Assembly: GCA_020724025.1 (NCBI GenBank)
Contig: DYHU01000141.1
Span: 1-9,459 of the forward strand
Source: Syntrophorhabdus sp.
Lineage (GTDB): Bacteria > Desulfobacterota > BSN033 > UBA1163
Direction: 5' to 3'
Length of the DNA: 9,459 nucleotides
Part shown: in pieces, positions 1 through 7,763 of the stretch
Position numbering within the stretch: position 1 is the stretch's first letter
Layout of the letters: each line of letters starts with the position of its first letter
Made by a program: the position numbers and the translations under genes
Notes under the pieces: model-generated
Databases searched by the model: none
Seen by the model: only the letters and a program-made list of their open reading frames with translations
What the model was told of the DNA's origin: nothing

Positions 1-20
1 GTTTATTAAAAACATATTAT

Positions 21-24
21 GGAG
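21..24 (+). promoter_or_regulatory. Ribosome binding site that decides the start of the first gene
   Basis: GGAG lies six bases upstream of the ATG at 31, an ideal Shine-Dalgarno distance. It falls inside the reading frame if the upstream ATG at 19 is used, and that ATG has no purine-rich element before it in the 18 visible bases. Starting at 31 also gives a compact signal peptide, MKLKNLF..., without four extra charged residues. No promoter can be judged because the window begins here. Confidence 0.75.
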
Positions 25-30
25 AAAAAA

Positions 31-108
31 ATGAAATTAAAAAATCTTTTCACAAGCCTTGCTTGTCTGCTGATATTCTTTTTTGTATTTGCAGGCAATT
101 CAATGGCG
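31..108 (+). other. Signal peptide of the first protein
   Basis: Residues 1-26 show a Lys-containing n-region (MKLKN), a hydrophobic core rich in Leu, Ile and Phe, and a polar c-region ending NSMA before Gln27. This fits Sec export and signal peptidase I cleavage at SMA|Q. T9SS cargo needs this step to reach the periplasm. The Cys at residue 12 lies before the core and is not a lipobox. Confidence 0.9.
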
Positions 109-3100
109 CAAACAACTTACTACGTTGATGGTGTAGCGGGTAACGACAACTGGACTGGTACTGCCCAAACGTTCCAATCCGGTAATGTTGGGCCGAAGAA
201 AACAATCCAGGCTATGCATGATGCTTCCGGTGTAGTAAATGGAGATGTCATTAGCATTGCTGCCGCTACATATAATGAAACGGTTACTCTTACTAAAAGA
301 GTACAGCTCAGTCCATCTGCTGCAATTACAGTTCAGAATCTGACCCTTAATACGGCTTCATCCACTTCAACAACTGTTGGTAATGCGGCGCAAAATTTGA
401 CTATATCAGGGACGCTGCTTGTTCAATCAGGACGCTACGCATTGACAACTGCTAATGTTATCATCGCAGCTGCAGGTACAATGGAAGTTCGTGTAGGTGG
501 TGCAAGTGCTGGAATTACAAATAACTCACCTACTACAACAGCCGGTGCGTATACCCTTACGTTTGCTAACACTTCAGCTTTAACTTATCAAGCAAGCAAC
601 ATAGGCAATAATAATCCAGGCAATGTTAATTTTAACGGTTCGGCTCTTGTAACTTTACCTGGTGCTCTTACTGTTCAGGGTAATCTTACTATTGCTAGCG
701 GTGCAAGTGTTAATGTTAATGGATTTGATATTACAGTACAAGGTGGCGGTTTTACAAACAATGGTTCTTATTATGACGCTGCTGGTTTTGGAGTCGTAAT
801 GAACACCGCGGGCGGTACTATTGCCGGCACCGGTACATTCCAAAACTTAACATTAAATCAAGATGCAATAACTTGGGCCCTTGGTTCAAGCTTAACATTC
901 AATAACGTTAGCCAAGCACTTGCAAGTTTAATCAGTGTTACTAATGGTATCCTTACCCTTGGTGCTTTTGACATAACAACGCCTGGCAGCTTTACGTATG
1001 CTGGTGCGGCTGATGGTTTTAATGCAACAACGGGTAAATTAATTTTTTCAGGTACAGCTGGCACAATTGGTACAGTTAATTTTACTTTAGGTCAAGCTCT
1101 TACGGTTCCTAATTTAAGGATAGATAAACCAAGCGGTAGTATTGTTGCTATCCCAGCAGCTCCTTTTACCTTGACGGTAGGTACCCTATTTGAATTTATT
1201 GGTGGTATTTTTAATGTAAATGACAATCCTCTTACATTAGCGAATGCTCACGGAGCAACTGCATCGATAGGTGGAAATTTGAATGGTACTGGTATATTCA
1301 CGATTGGTGCTGGTAGTTCTACCAATAATATTACTGTAAGTGGTGCAGGACAAATTAATACTCCATTTGTTGTTAATGCAACACCACGCACTGTAACATT
1401 TACGCAATTAACCACAATAGGTAATAATCTTACTTTAACAAGTGGAAATCTTACAACCTCTTCACTACAGCTTATAAATGGTACAGTAACATTAACGGCC
1501 GGTACATTGACTTTTAATACAGCCACTCTTAGTGTTACAAATACTGTTACTTTGAATGGTGGTACTTTAGCTGGTTCAAGTAACATAACAGTATCTGGTG
1601 CATTTGCTCAGAACGCTGCTTCAATTGTTAATACAACTGGAACACTTACAGTAGCTTCTTATGCAGGTGGTGGTGGTCCTACAGGTGCTTTCACTTCTGC
1701 TGGTTTATCAACCACTGGCGGCGGAAATATAGTTTTTACTACAGGTAATGTCACAATTAATGGAAACTTAAATTCAACAGGTGCAGTTACGACTAGTGAC
1801 GGAATCGTAGAGATAACTGGTTCGGCTACTTCAACTGGCGCTTTTACTGTTGGTACAGGTGCTGCTACTGGTGTTTTTAGAGTTGGTGCTGGTATTACAG
1901 CTGGCGGTGCATTTTCATTCGCTTCATCAGCTGCAACAGCTTTAACAGTAACAACAGGTAATTTTGCAGTAACAGGTACTGCTAACCTAACTAACGGTGC
2001 TTCTATTACTGTTTCAACAGGTAATTTTACAGCATCCGGTTTATTAACAACAGCAGCCTGTATTGTTACTGTAACAGCCGGCAACTTACAAGGCGCTGGT
2101 ATCACATTGGGTACAGCTGCAGTAACAGTTGGCGGAAATGTAATAACAACAGGCGCTAATGATCTTACAGGACCTACAGGTGCAGCTGGTGATTTAGTTT
2201 GTGCCGGTACTGTAACGGCTAGCCGAGATATTATTTCTAATGTTGGCGATATGACGTTCAATGGTACAGGCGCTGCATCAGCTAGAAGAATTATTTCTGT
2301 AGCCACTGATGCTGATGTTACAAACGTATGGAGTTTGAAAATAACTGGGCCTCTAACACTTTCAGGTTCAGCTAATCAAGGTATAGTACCCGGAGCTCAT
2401 GGTGCTCGGTATGATTTTGGAAGTTCAGTAAATATGGGCAGTACAAATGATGTTGTTCTTACAGGTGTTGGTGCTACTTTTACATTGAATTTTAGTGGTG
2501 CTTTAACAGCAAGAGATGTATTAACAGATGCAGATTTTATTACAAATGTTAATTTCTTAAATTCAACTTCATTACCATCTTCGCAAATCAGAGATTTAAG
2601 CATTCTTGTTTCTGGTAGTGCTAATTTTGTCGTTGTTACAGTTCCAAGTGTCTCAGCTACTAATTATGCTGTCTTGAATATTTCCGGAGATATAACAGTA
2701 ACTGATGATGATGGCGGAACATTAATAACGGTAGGTGCTAATTCAAAAGTAGTAATGAACGGATCTGGTGATCTCCAGACTTATGCTAATGCACAACTAA
2801 TTAATTTAGTCGGTAAAGCGTTATCTATTGTTAATTTAGAAATTGCTAATACCGGTACAGATTCTGCGCCTACAGTTGACGCTGCTGGTAGTAATGCTGC
2901 TACACCAAATGAAACATTAGAATCTGTTTATGTTACAGTTAATACTCTTTCAGTTACACGTTTAACATTAACAAGCAACGGTCTTAATGGTACAAACGTA
3001 ACAGTTATTGCTACCGGTACTATTACAAGAGCTGCTGGTTCTATCAATGTTGCTACAGTAACAACTCCCGGTCAAACAAACATTGTTTACACCAATCAAA

Positions 3101-6100
3101 CAGATATTACAACCGGTTTTGAATATGCAACTCCAGCTGCTGCAGATAGAGTCAATAGTGTTAACTTAAGCGGAACAGGCGGAAAAGTAACTATGACAGC
3201 AAACTCAGGTACAGTTGCTGGTGCGGTTGCTAATGGTGCCCCCGCTACAGGCGCTTTGACGGTTGCCACTGGTAGAGAATTAGTAATGACCGATCCTGCA
3301 GGTCCAACAAATTATACGTTCCAAATCAGTAATACTGTTGGCGGTACAATTGCAACTGTAAATGGTACTGTTAGCGGGACAAATCCGTTAACAATTAACG
3401 AGAACGCTGCAGACGTTGCTTATACTGTTACCGGTACTGGTACAGTTAACAATATTACATTCTCAACTTTCGATAACGCTCTTGATGTAACTACATTCAG
3501 TATAGCGAATGTTTTAGGTGCTGTTGTTTCTACGGGTGCCAATGGAACTATGGCATTTACAACAAGTGGTCCTTCTACAATCGGCGGTGCTTTAACATTG
3601 AATAACGCTATCGTTACTTTTGCTAAAGCTTTAACAGTAACGGGTAATACTTCAGTAACTGTTGGCACAAGTGCAACGGTGGCTTCTGCAGGTGCATTTA
3701 CAACAGCCGGTACATTTACAAAAGCTGGTGCCGGTACATGGACAAGTGGAACCCTTACATTATCCGGTACAAATAGAGACTTTACACATACACTCGGTAA
3801 TATTTCGATTGGTGGTAATTTAGTTGTTTCCCGTGATTATACACAGGCAGGCGGTAATTTAACTATTACCTCATCTGCAGGCACAGTATCAATAGGAAGA
3901 AACTTTACTTGGGCAGCAAATACTTTTACCCCAAGTGTTTCTGGCAATGTGACAATTACAGGAAACTTAGTAACTACTGGCGGTACAATTGCATTCCCCG
4001 CAGCCAGTACTTCTAATTTGATCGTAATTGGTACAACTAACCAATTAGCGGGTAGCACATGGACATTCGGTGCCGGCTCTTCTGGTAGAGTTATTTTCAA
4101 TGGAACTGCTGCGCAAACATTAAATTTAACCGTAACCAATGCGATTGCAAGATTTGCTCTTAATAACGCTGCTGGATTGACGGTATCCGGTGCTGCGGTT
4201 CAATTACAAATTGTTAACTTACTATTAACAAATGGTGTTTTGACTCATAATGGTTTGTTGAATATGGCAGGCGGTACAGATAGAATTATTAGAGATGCCG
4301 GTTCATTAGCAAGTTTCCCGGCTACCGGGCCAGGTGAAGTTGAATATATTAGTACAGCCGGTTTCACTACCGGTTTTGAAACACCAAGTATATTAAATCG
4401 GGTTATTGTAAATGCTACTTCTGGAAACCCAACTTATACCTTGGATAAGAATATCACAATTCTAACCGGTGGTGTTCTTAATCTTTCAAGAGGAACTTTA
4501 GTTGTCGGTGGAAATTCTCTAATTGTACAAAATACTTGTACGATCATGAGAGCTGAAGGAGCCCTTACCGGAACACCTACTTATGGTACGGGACAAACAT
4601 TACAATACTTTAATACAGCAAGTGATTTAATAACTGGAACAGAATTCACAAACGACGGTTCTATAACAACACTCGTTATAAACTCCCCGGCCAGAAATGT
4701 TATATTAGGAGGAAATGTGACCGTAGCAGGAGCCTCCGGACTTAATTTTGGTACACTAAATCTTAATAACTTTACATTTACACAAAGCGGCAATACATTT
4801 ACTAATGATGGGGCTATCACTGGACCGGGTACATTAGCTTGTACTGGTGGCGCTACATTAGCTGGTACTACTGCTGCATGGCCGGCAGTTACATCAAGTG
4901 CTGGTGCAACTGTAATTACACCTACAGCTCCTCCTGCAAGAGCTGTTACCTTTGCGTCATTAACTATATCAGCTGGAAGTGTTGCTTTGACCGCTGCTAA
5001 TATCACGAATGTAACAGTAACTGGTGCTTTCACATTGAGCGGTACAGCAACATATACTGATAATGGAGATCCTACTAATTTCCAAGGTAATGTAACCGTT
5101 GCAAGCACAGCCACTTTAGCGCAAACTGGTTTATTTTCATTCACGGGTACATCAACTCAGACATTGTCGATAGGTGTAGCGATACCTGGTGCTGCTACAG
5201 TAAATAATGCTGCTGGCGTAACTTTAGGTGCTAACCTTTTGATTGCTGATGCTGGTACATTAACAATGACAGCAGGTAATATTACAACAGGAACTAACAG
5301 ATTACAGTTAGGTACAACTGCTGCTCCAACTTTTACGAGAACAGCAGGTATGGTTGTTGGTAATTTATACCGATGGGTAGATTCTGATCCTGCTACCGGT
5401 GTAACAGTAAGTTCGTTATTCCCATTAGGAACTGGAACTGATTATAGACCAGTAACCTTGGCATTCACGGGTACTGCTGCTGGTACGCAAGGACAGATAA
5501 TAAGAACGTCTCATACTAATAGTGCACCAACAGGAACCGTTGGTTTACCCATTACTGGTCCTCCTGTAATTAATAAGTTGTCACCTATGTATTGGGATGT
5601 TGCTATTTATGACCAAGCGAACACAGCATTCCAAACACCTCTAACAAATCCACAAGTAACACTTGGTGTTGGTGGATTTACTTATGGTGATATAACAAGA
5701 ATTAGATCCGTATATCGTTTAACAAACGCAGCAAATACTTGGCAAATACCGGGTGTTTATGTTGGTGCGTACTATGATGTTAATGGTGTTGCAAACGTAA
5801 TTCATAGTGGTGTCAGCGGATGGAACTTAGAACCGAGCCAATTATTTACTGTTGGTTATGCATCCACATTAGCAGTTGCAAACGCAATTGCAGCTCAAAC
5901 CTTGACCGTTGGCGGTGCATCTTATACAAAGACAATTCAAGCATCCCCAGCAGTATTTAGCGGTAATATCGGTGCACTTACTTATACAGTAAGCAGTTCA
6001 GTTCCAGCAGCGGCAACTGCTTCAGTTGCTGCAGGTGTATTAACTGTAAACCCAGTTTCCGCTGGAACATCTGTTATAACTTTAACTGCTACAGATGTTA

Positions 6101-7581
6101 ATGGTGATGCGATCAGCACGACATTTAACGTAACAGTAAACGTTGCACCAACCTTTAGCTCACCAGTTGTCACGTCTTATCCAATGAATGAAGGGACAAC
6201 TCAAAATGTAACTTTTGCAGCTTCTGCAACCGGTCAAACTGTTGCCTTAAGCATGTTAGCTGGCAACCCGGCTTATGCAACCTTCACTGCTGGAACCGGT
6301 GTTCTTGCATTAGCTCCAGGTTACGATGTTGTAACTACCGGATCAAAGACTGACTCAGTCACAATCAGAGCTACAGCTTCACCAAGCGGTTTGACAACAG
6401 ACCTTGAAATCTTTGTAACTGTAACTAATGTTAACAGAGCTCCGGTATTTACAGCACAGATGACAAATAAATCAATTAAGAACGATAGTACATTAACATT
6501 CACCTATACTGCAACAGATGCCGATTTACAGACATTAACTTTCGCACTTGTTCCTGTTACTCCAGCATTTGCAGGTACGGCAACCGTTGGCGCTTCAACC
6601 GGTCTATTGACCTTTGCACCAACGTTCGCAGATGCAGGTAAAGTATTCAGTGTTGGTGTTACTGTATCCGATGGCATTGCAACTGTTGCATCAACAGTTG
6701 CTCAAGTTACCGTAACTTATGCCCGATCAAAAGGTGATGTTGATGGTAACGGTATAGTTCAAGCAGTTGACGCATCAAAGATTTTACAGCATGTTGTTGG
6801 CTTAATTACAATAACGGGTGCTGCTAATCTATATGCCGCAGACGTAAACAGCGATAGTCGGGTTGGTGCATTAGACGCCGCCTGGGTCTTATACTATGTA
6901 GTTTACGGCAGCTTCCCAACAGGTAAGATCGGTGCTGTTAATGGTAAAGTTTCTTGGGGAGATGTAACTAACAAGTCGGATATAGTTACCATCCCGTTGA
7001 AGCTCAGTGAAGGAACGAACGTTCTTTCAGCAAATATTTCTATAAACATAGATAAGAACTTAGCAAGCTTAGAGAGTATAAGTTCTAACTTGCCCGAAGG
7101 TTGGCAGATTGCTCATCATGTAACGGATGCCGGCAAGATCAATATCGCATTAGCCGGAATAAAACCGTTAGAAGATGGCAGCTTTGTCGATCTAACATTA
7201 AAGCTCCTTAACAAGGAAGCCAGGTTGAGTCTTGAAGGAAACGTTGATCTAAACGATCAATTGTCCTCAATGCTCAAATCGTTATCAGTTCGTCAAGTAC
7301 CGACACAGTTTGGTTTAAGTCAGAACTATCCGAATCCGTTCAATCCTACAACGAAGATTCAATATCAGTTACCGCAGAATTCAAAAGTTTCGTTGGTAAT
7401 TTATGATATGCTCGGTCAAAAGGTAAAAACTTTGGTCAATTCCGAGAATGAAGCCGGATACTACACAATTGAATGGAACGGAATAGGTGATAACGGTACA
7501 TATGTAACCTCCGGATTGTATATATACCGTCTGGAAGCAGGTTCATATGTCGCAACCAAGAAAATGAACTTCGTGAAATAA
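31..7581 (+). CDS. Giant secreted beta-helix / Ig-like / dockerin / cohesin-like protein with T9SS type A sorting domain
   Basis: About 2516 residues, with no internal stop or frameshift. Residues 1-26 are a signal peptide. Residues 27 to about 1767 are Thr/Asn/Gly/Val-rich short repeats, opening with a YYVDGVAGNDNWTG segment typical of secreted pectin-lyase-fold (right-handed beta-helix) proteins. A beta-sandwich-like domain follows at about 1780-1947, then three Ig/cadherin-like domains at about 1948-2230, a type I dockerin at 2235-2295, a cohesin-like domain at 2301-2409 and a T9SS sorting domain at 2427-2516. From family knowledge, such proteins cross the outer membrane by T9SS and are anchored or released at the surface. 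No catalytic domain is visible, so an adhesin, matrix or stalk role is inferred. The ATG at 31 is preferred over the in-frame ATG at 19, because GGAG at 21-24 sits six bases before it. The next gene, 98 bases on, also carries cohesin and Ig-like modules. The exact function is unknown. Confidence 0.93.
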   Translation: MKLKNLFTSLACLLIFFFVFAGNSMAQTTYYVDGVAGNDNWTGTAQTFQSGNVGPKKTIQAMHDASGVVNGDVISIAAATYNETVTLTKRVQLSPSAAITVQNLTLNTASSTSTTVGNAAQNLTISGTLLVQSGRYALTTANVIIAAAGTMEVRVGGASAGITNNSPTTTAGAYTLTFANTSALTYQASNIGNNNPGNVNFNGSALVTLPGALTVQGNLTIASGASVNVNGFDITVQGGGFTNNGSYYDAAGFGVVMNTAGGTIAGTGTFQNLTLNQDAITWALGSSLTFNNVSQALASLISVTNGILTLGAFDITTPGSFTYAGAADGFNATTGKLIFSGTAGTIGTVNFTLGQALTVPNLRIDKPSGSIVAIPAAPFTLTVGTLFEFIGGIFNVNDNPLTLANAHGATASIGGNLNGTGIFTIGAGSSTNNITVSGAGQINTPFVVNATPRTVTFTQLTTIGNNLTLTSGNLTTSSLQLINGTVTLTAGTLTFNTATLSVTNTVTLNGGTLAGSSNITVSGAFAQNAASIVNTTGTLTVASYAGGGGPTGAFTSAGLSTTGGGNIVFTTGNVTINGNLNSTGAVTTSDGIVEITGSATSTGAFTVGTGAATGVFRVGAGITAGGAFSFASSAATALTVTTGNFAVTGTANLTNGASITVSTGNFTASGLLTTAACIVTVTAGNLQGAGITLGTAAVTVGGNVITTGANDLTGPTGAAGDLVCAGTVTASRDIISNVGDMTFNGTGAASARRIISVATDADVTNVWSLKITGPLTLSGSANQGIVPGAHGARYDFGSSVNMGSTNDVVLTGVGATFTLNFSGALTARDVLTDADFITNVNFLNSTSLPSSQIRDLSILVSGSANFVVVTVPSVSATNYAVLNISGDITVTDDDGGTLITVGANSKVVMNGSGDLQTYANAQLINLVGKALSIVNLEIANTGTDSAPTVDAAGSNAATPNETLESVYVTVNTLSVTRLTLTSNGLNGTNVTVIATGTITRAAGSINVATVTTPGQTNIVYTNQTDITTGFEYATPAAADRVNSVNLSGTGGKVTMTANSGTVAGAVANGAPATGALTVATGRELVMTDPAGPTNYTFQISNTVGGTIATVNGTVSGTNPLTINENAADVAYTVTGTGTVNNITFSTFDNALDVTTFSIANVLGAVVSTGANGTMAFTTSGPSTIGGALTLNNAIVTFAKALTVTGNTSVTVGTSATVASAGAFTTAGTFTKAGAGTWTSGTLTLSGTNRDFTHTLGNISIGGNLVVSRDYTQAGGNLTITSSAGTVSIGRNFTWAANTFTPSVSGNVTITGNLVTTGGTIAFPAASTSNLIVIGTTNQLAGSTWTFGAGSSGRVIFNGTAAQTLNLTVTNAIARFALNNAAGLTVSGAAVQLQIVNLLLTNGVLTHNGLLNMAGGTDRIIRDAGSLASFPATGPGEVEYISTAGFTTGFETPSILNRVIVNATSGNPTYTLDKNITILTGGVLNLSRGTLVVGGNSLIVQNTCTIMRAEGALTGTPTYGTGQTLQYFNTASDLITGTEFTNDGSITTLVINSPARNVILGGNVTVAGASGLNFGTLNLNNFTFTQSGNTFTNDGAITGPGTLACTGGATLAGTTAAWPAVTSSAGATVITPTAPPARAVTFASLTISAGSVALTAANITNVTVTGAFTLSGTATYTDNGDPTNFQGNVTVASTATLAQTGLFSFTGTSTQTLSIGVAIPGAATVNNAAGVTLGANLLIADAGTLTMTAGNITTGTNRLQLGTTAAPTFTRTAGMVVGNLYRWVDSDPATGVTVSSLFPLGTGTDYRPVTLAFTGTAAGTQGQIIRTSHTNSAPTGTVGLPITGPPVINKLSPMYWDVAIYDQANTAFQTPLTNPQVTLGVGGFTYGDITRIRSVYRLTNAANTWQIPGVYVGAYYDVNGVANVIHSGVSGWNLEPSQLFTVGYASTLAVANAIAAQTLTVGGASYTKTIQASPAVFSGNIGALTYTVSSSVPAAATASVAAGVLTVNPVSAGTSVITLTATDVNGDAISTTFNVTVNVAPTFSSPVVTSYPMNEGTTQNVTFAASATGQTVALSMLAGNPAYATFTAGTGVLALAPGYDVVTTGSKTDSVTIRATASPSGLTTDLEIFVTVTNVNRAPVFTAQMTNKSIKNDSTLTFTYTATDADLQTLTFALVPVTPAFAGTATVGASTGLLTFAPTFADAGKVFSVGVTVSDGIATVASTVAQVTVTYARSKGDVDGNGIVQAVDASKILQHVVGLITITGAANLYAADVNSDSRVGALDAAWVLYYVVYGSFPTGKIGAVNGKVSWGDVTNKSDIVTIPLKLSEGTNVLSANISINIDKNLASLESISSNLPEGWQIAHHVTDAGKINIALAGIKPLEDGSFVDLTLKLLNKEARLSLEGNVDLNDQLSSMLKSLSVRQVPTQFGLSQNYPNPFNPTTKIQYQLPQNSKVSLVIYDMLGQKVKTLVNSENEAGYYTIEWNGIGDNGTYVTSGLYIYRLEAGSYVATKKMNFVK
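1952..2032 (+). repeat. Nearly identical direct repeats one beta-helix rung apart
   Basis: An 18-base segment, caacaggtaattttgcag at 1952-1969, recurs with one change at 2015-2032. The offset is 63 bases, or 21 residues, which matches the usual length of one beta-helix coil. It encodes T-G-N-F in both places (TTGNFAV and STGNFTA). This points to rung duplication within the gene. Confidence 0.7.
3082..4650 (+). repeat. Three dispersed copies of a Y-x(6-8)-TTGFE-like module
   Basis: The segments IVYTNQTDITTGFE (from 3082), VEYISTAGFTTGFE (from 4339) and LQYFNTASDLITGTEF (from 4600) align. Each is followed within a few residues by a beta-strand such as VNSVNL, NRVIVN or ITTLVI. Copies two and three are 87 residues apart, and copy one is 419 residues before copy two. 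Between the last two lies a Leu/Gly-rich coil set, LNLSRGTLVVGGNSLIVQN. I read this as a larger beta-helix supermodule that was duplicated. Its role is unknown. Confidence 0.6.
5368..5871 (+). other. Beta-sandwich-like linker domain with FPLGTGTDYRP motif
   Basis: Residues about 1780-1947 depart from the repeat pattern. They are richer in aromatic, Pro and Arg residues (YRWVDSD, FPLGTGTDYRPVTL, LSPMYWDVAIYD, YRLTNAANTW). The FPxGxxxxYRPxxL motif at 5419-5460 is a recurring element just downstream of beta-helix repeats in large secreted FCB-group proteins, as far as I recall. It probably caps the helix and joins it to the Ig-like domains. No function can be assigned. Confidence 0.5.
5872..6720 (+). 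other. Three tandem Ig/cadherin-like domains
   Basis: Domain one (5872-6141) contains LTYTVSSS and ends TTFNVTVNV. Domain two (6142-6435) starts VAPTF and ends EIFVTVTNVN. Domain three (6436-6720) starts RAPVFT, has TDADLQTLTF in the position of the acidic DxDxDxLxY calcium-type motif, and ends VAQVTVTY. The [R/V]-A-P-x-F start and the alternating Val/Thr final strand match putative Ig/cadherin-like repeats of bacterial surface proteins. Domains of the same kind follow the cohesins in the neighbouring gene. They probably act as spacers. Confidence 0.75.
6733..6915 (+). other. Type I dockerin domain
   Basis: Residues 2235-2295 contain two EF-hand-like calcium loops. Loop one, at 6736-6771, reads DVDGNGIVQAVD with D, D, N and D at positions 1, 3, 5 and 12, and is followed by the helix SKILQHVVGL. 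Loop two, at 6841-6876, reads DVNSDSRVGALD with D, N, D and D at the same positions, and is followed by AAWVLYYVVYG. Both loops are intact, so calcium binding is expected. Dockerins bind cohesins in cellulosomes and in non-cellulosomal surface proteins. Here the dockerin is internal and not terminal. Confidence 0.9.
6931..7257 (+). other. Cohesin-like beta-sandwich domain
   Basis: Residues 2301-2409 show VTIPLKLSEGTNVLSANISI, then IDKNLASLESI, then AGKINIALAG and GSFVDLTLKL. This order matches the cohesin pattern of an early IPL strand, a [Y/I]DKN-L segment, a G-x-[IL]-x-[VI] strand and a late G-x-L-x-x-L-x-[FL] strand. The IDKN at 7048-7059 corresponds to the YDKN of both cohesins in the downstream gene. 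Divergence is high, so it may be only a cohesin-fold relative without dockerin binding. Confidence 0.6.
7309..7578 (+). other. T9SS type A C-terminal sorting domain
   Basis: Residues 2427-2516 begin FGLSQNYPNPFNPTTKIQYQ. They continue with VSLVIYDMLGQKVKTLVN, then GYYTIEWNGIGDNGTYVTSG, and end LYIYRLEAGSYVATKKMNFVK-stop across the final strand. This is the full-length (about 90-residue) type A signal with its conserved NPF, YDMLGQ, W-G-D-G and basic-tail features. It directs translocation across the outer membrane and, in studied species, is cleaved during attachment to the surface. Confidence 0.95.
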
Positions 7582-7590
7582 TATAGAATT

Positions 7591-7634
7591 ACTTGAGTTG
7601 AGCGGGTATAAAAGCCCGCTCAATGTCAAGTTTT
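7591..7634 (+). terminator. Rho-independent terminator between the two genes
   Basis: A perfect 9-bp stem pairs TTGAGCGGG (7598-7606) with CCCGCTCAA (7615-7623) around an 8-base loop, TATAAAAG. An outer 6-bp stem pairs ACTTGA (7591-7596) with TCAAGT (7626-7631) across a small internal loop, one base on one side and two on the other. TTTTCT follows from 7631. It starts ten bases after the stop codon, so it most likely ends the first gene's transcript. The T-run is short, so some read-through into the next gene is possible. Confidence 0.8.
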
Positions 7635-7666
7635 CTATAATAAATATTGAAAAAGTGAAAATAAAC

Positions 7667-7672
7667 GAGAGG
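7667..7672 (+). promoter_or_regulatory. Ribosome binding site of the second gene
   Basis: GAGAGG lies seven bases before the ATG at 7680, a good Shine-Dalgarno match and spacing. It supports this start over any later Met; the next in-frame ATG comes well inside the first cohesin domain. No convincing promoter is visible in the 30-odd bases between the terminator and this site. Confidence 0.8.
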
Positions 7673-7679
7673 TAAATAA

Positions 7680-7763
7680 ATGAATAAAATTAATCTGAAA
7701 TTGTTGAGATTTCTCGTTTTTGGATTTGGGTTGCTGTTGTTAGTATCAGGTAATGCTTATTCT
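7680..7763 (+). other. Signal peptide of the second protein
   Basis: Residues 1-28 have a basic n-region (MNKINLKLLR), a Phe/Leu/Val/Gly core and a c-region ending NAYS before Gln29. Cleavage at AYS|Q is expected. There is no lipobox cysteine, so it is not a lipoprotein. Confidence 0.9.

Larger units (their letters stand above)
109..5331 (+). other. Right-handed beta-helix-like repeat region
   Basis: About 1740 residues of short, imperfect repeats made mainly of Thr, Gly, Asn, Ser, Ala, Val, Leu and Ile. A recurrent pattern resembles xVTxGNxTxxGxLTx, as expected for stacked beta-helix rungs. The N-terminal part (109 to about 350) has YYVDGVAGNDNW, then GPKKTIQAMHDA and GDVISIAAATYNETVTL, the usual first coils of secreted pectin-lyase-fold proteins. 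Near 5221-5350 the sequence changes to a GNITTGTNRLQL / RTAGMVVGNLYRW pattern that often leads into the C-terminal half of Ignavibacteria surface proteins. I see no catalytic Asp/Arg cluster of a polysaccharide lyase, so the fold is inferred and an enzymatic role is not supported. Confidence 0.75.

Noticed and set aside
19..30. Upstream ATG as start of the first gene
   Set aside because: The GGAG that serves as ribosome binding site for the ATG at 31 lies within this extension, and nothing purine-rich precedes base 19. The longer form remains possible but less likely.
55..72. Possible lipoprotein lipobox around Cys12 (TSLACLL)
   Set aside because: The Cys comes before the hydrophobic core and lacks the Leu at -3. 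Signal peptidase I cleavage at SMA|Q fits better.
109..400. Polysaccharide lyase or glycosidase activity for the N-terminal pectin-lyase-like region
   Set aside because: Only the fold-type opening motifs are visible. I see no catalytic residues of any lyase or hydrolase family, so an enzyme call is not supported.
1659..2306. Open frame of 215 codons on the minus strand, and similar shorter ones antisense to the first gene
   Set aside because: They lie opposite Thr/Val/Gly/Asn-rich repeats whose codons rarely create stops on the other strand. Their products are Val/Pro/Ala/Thr strings with no recognisable domain, and they have no convincing ribosome binding site. They are shadows.
7636..7641. 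TATAAT as a possible -10 promoter element for the second gene
   Set aside because: No matching -35 sequence lies at the right distance, and a Bacteroidetes-type TAnnTTTG element is not clear either. In AT-rich spacer DNA this hexamer is expected by chance.
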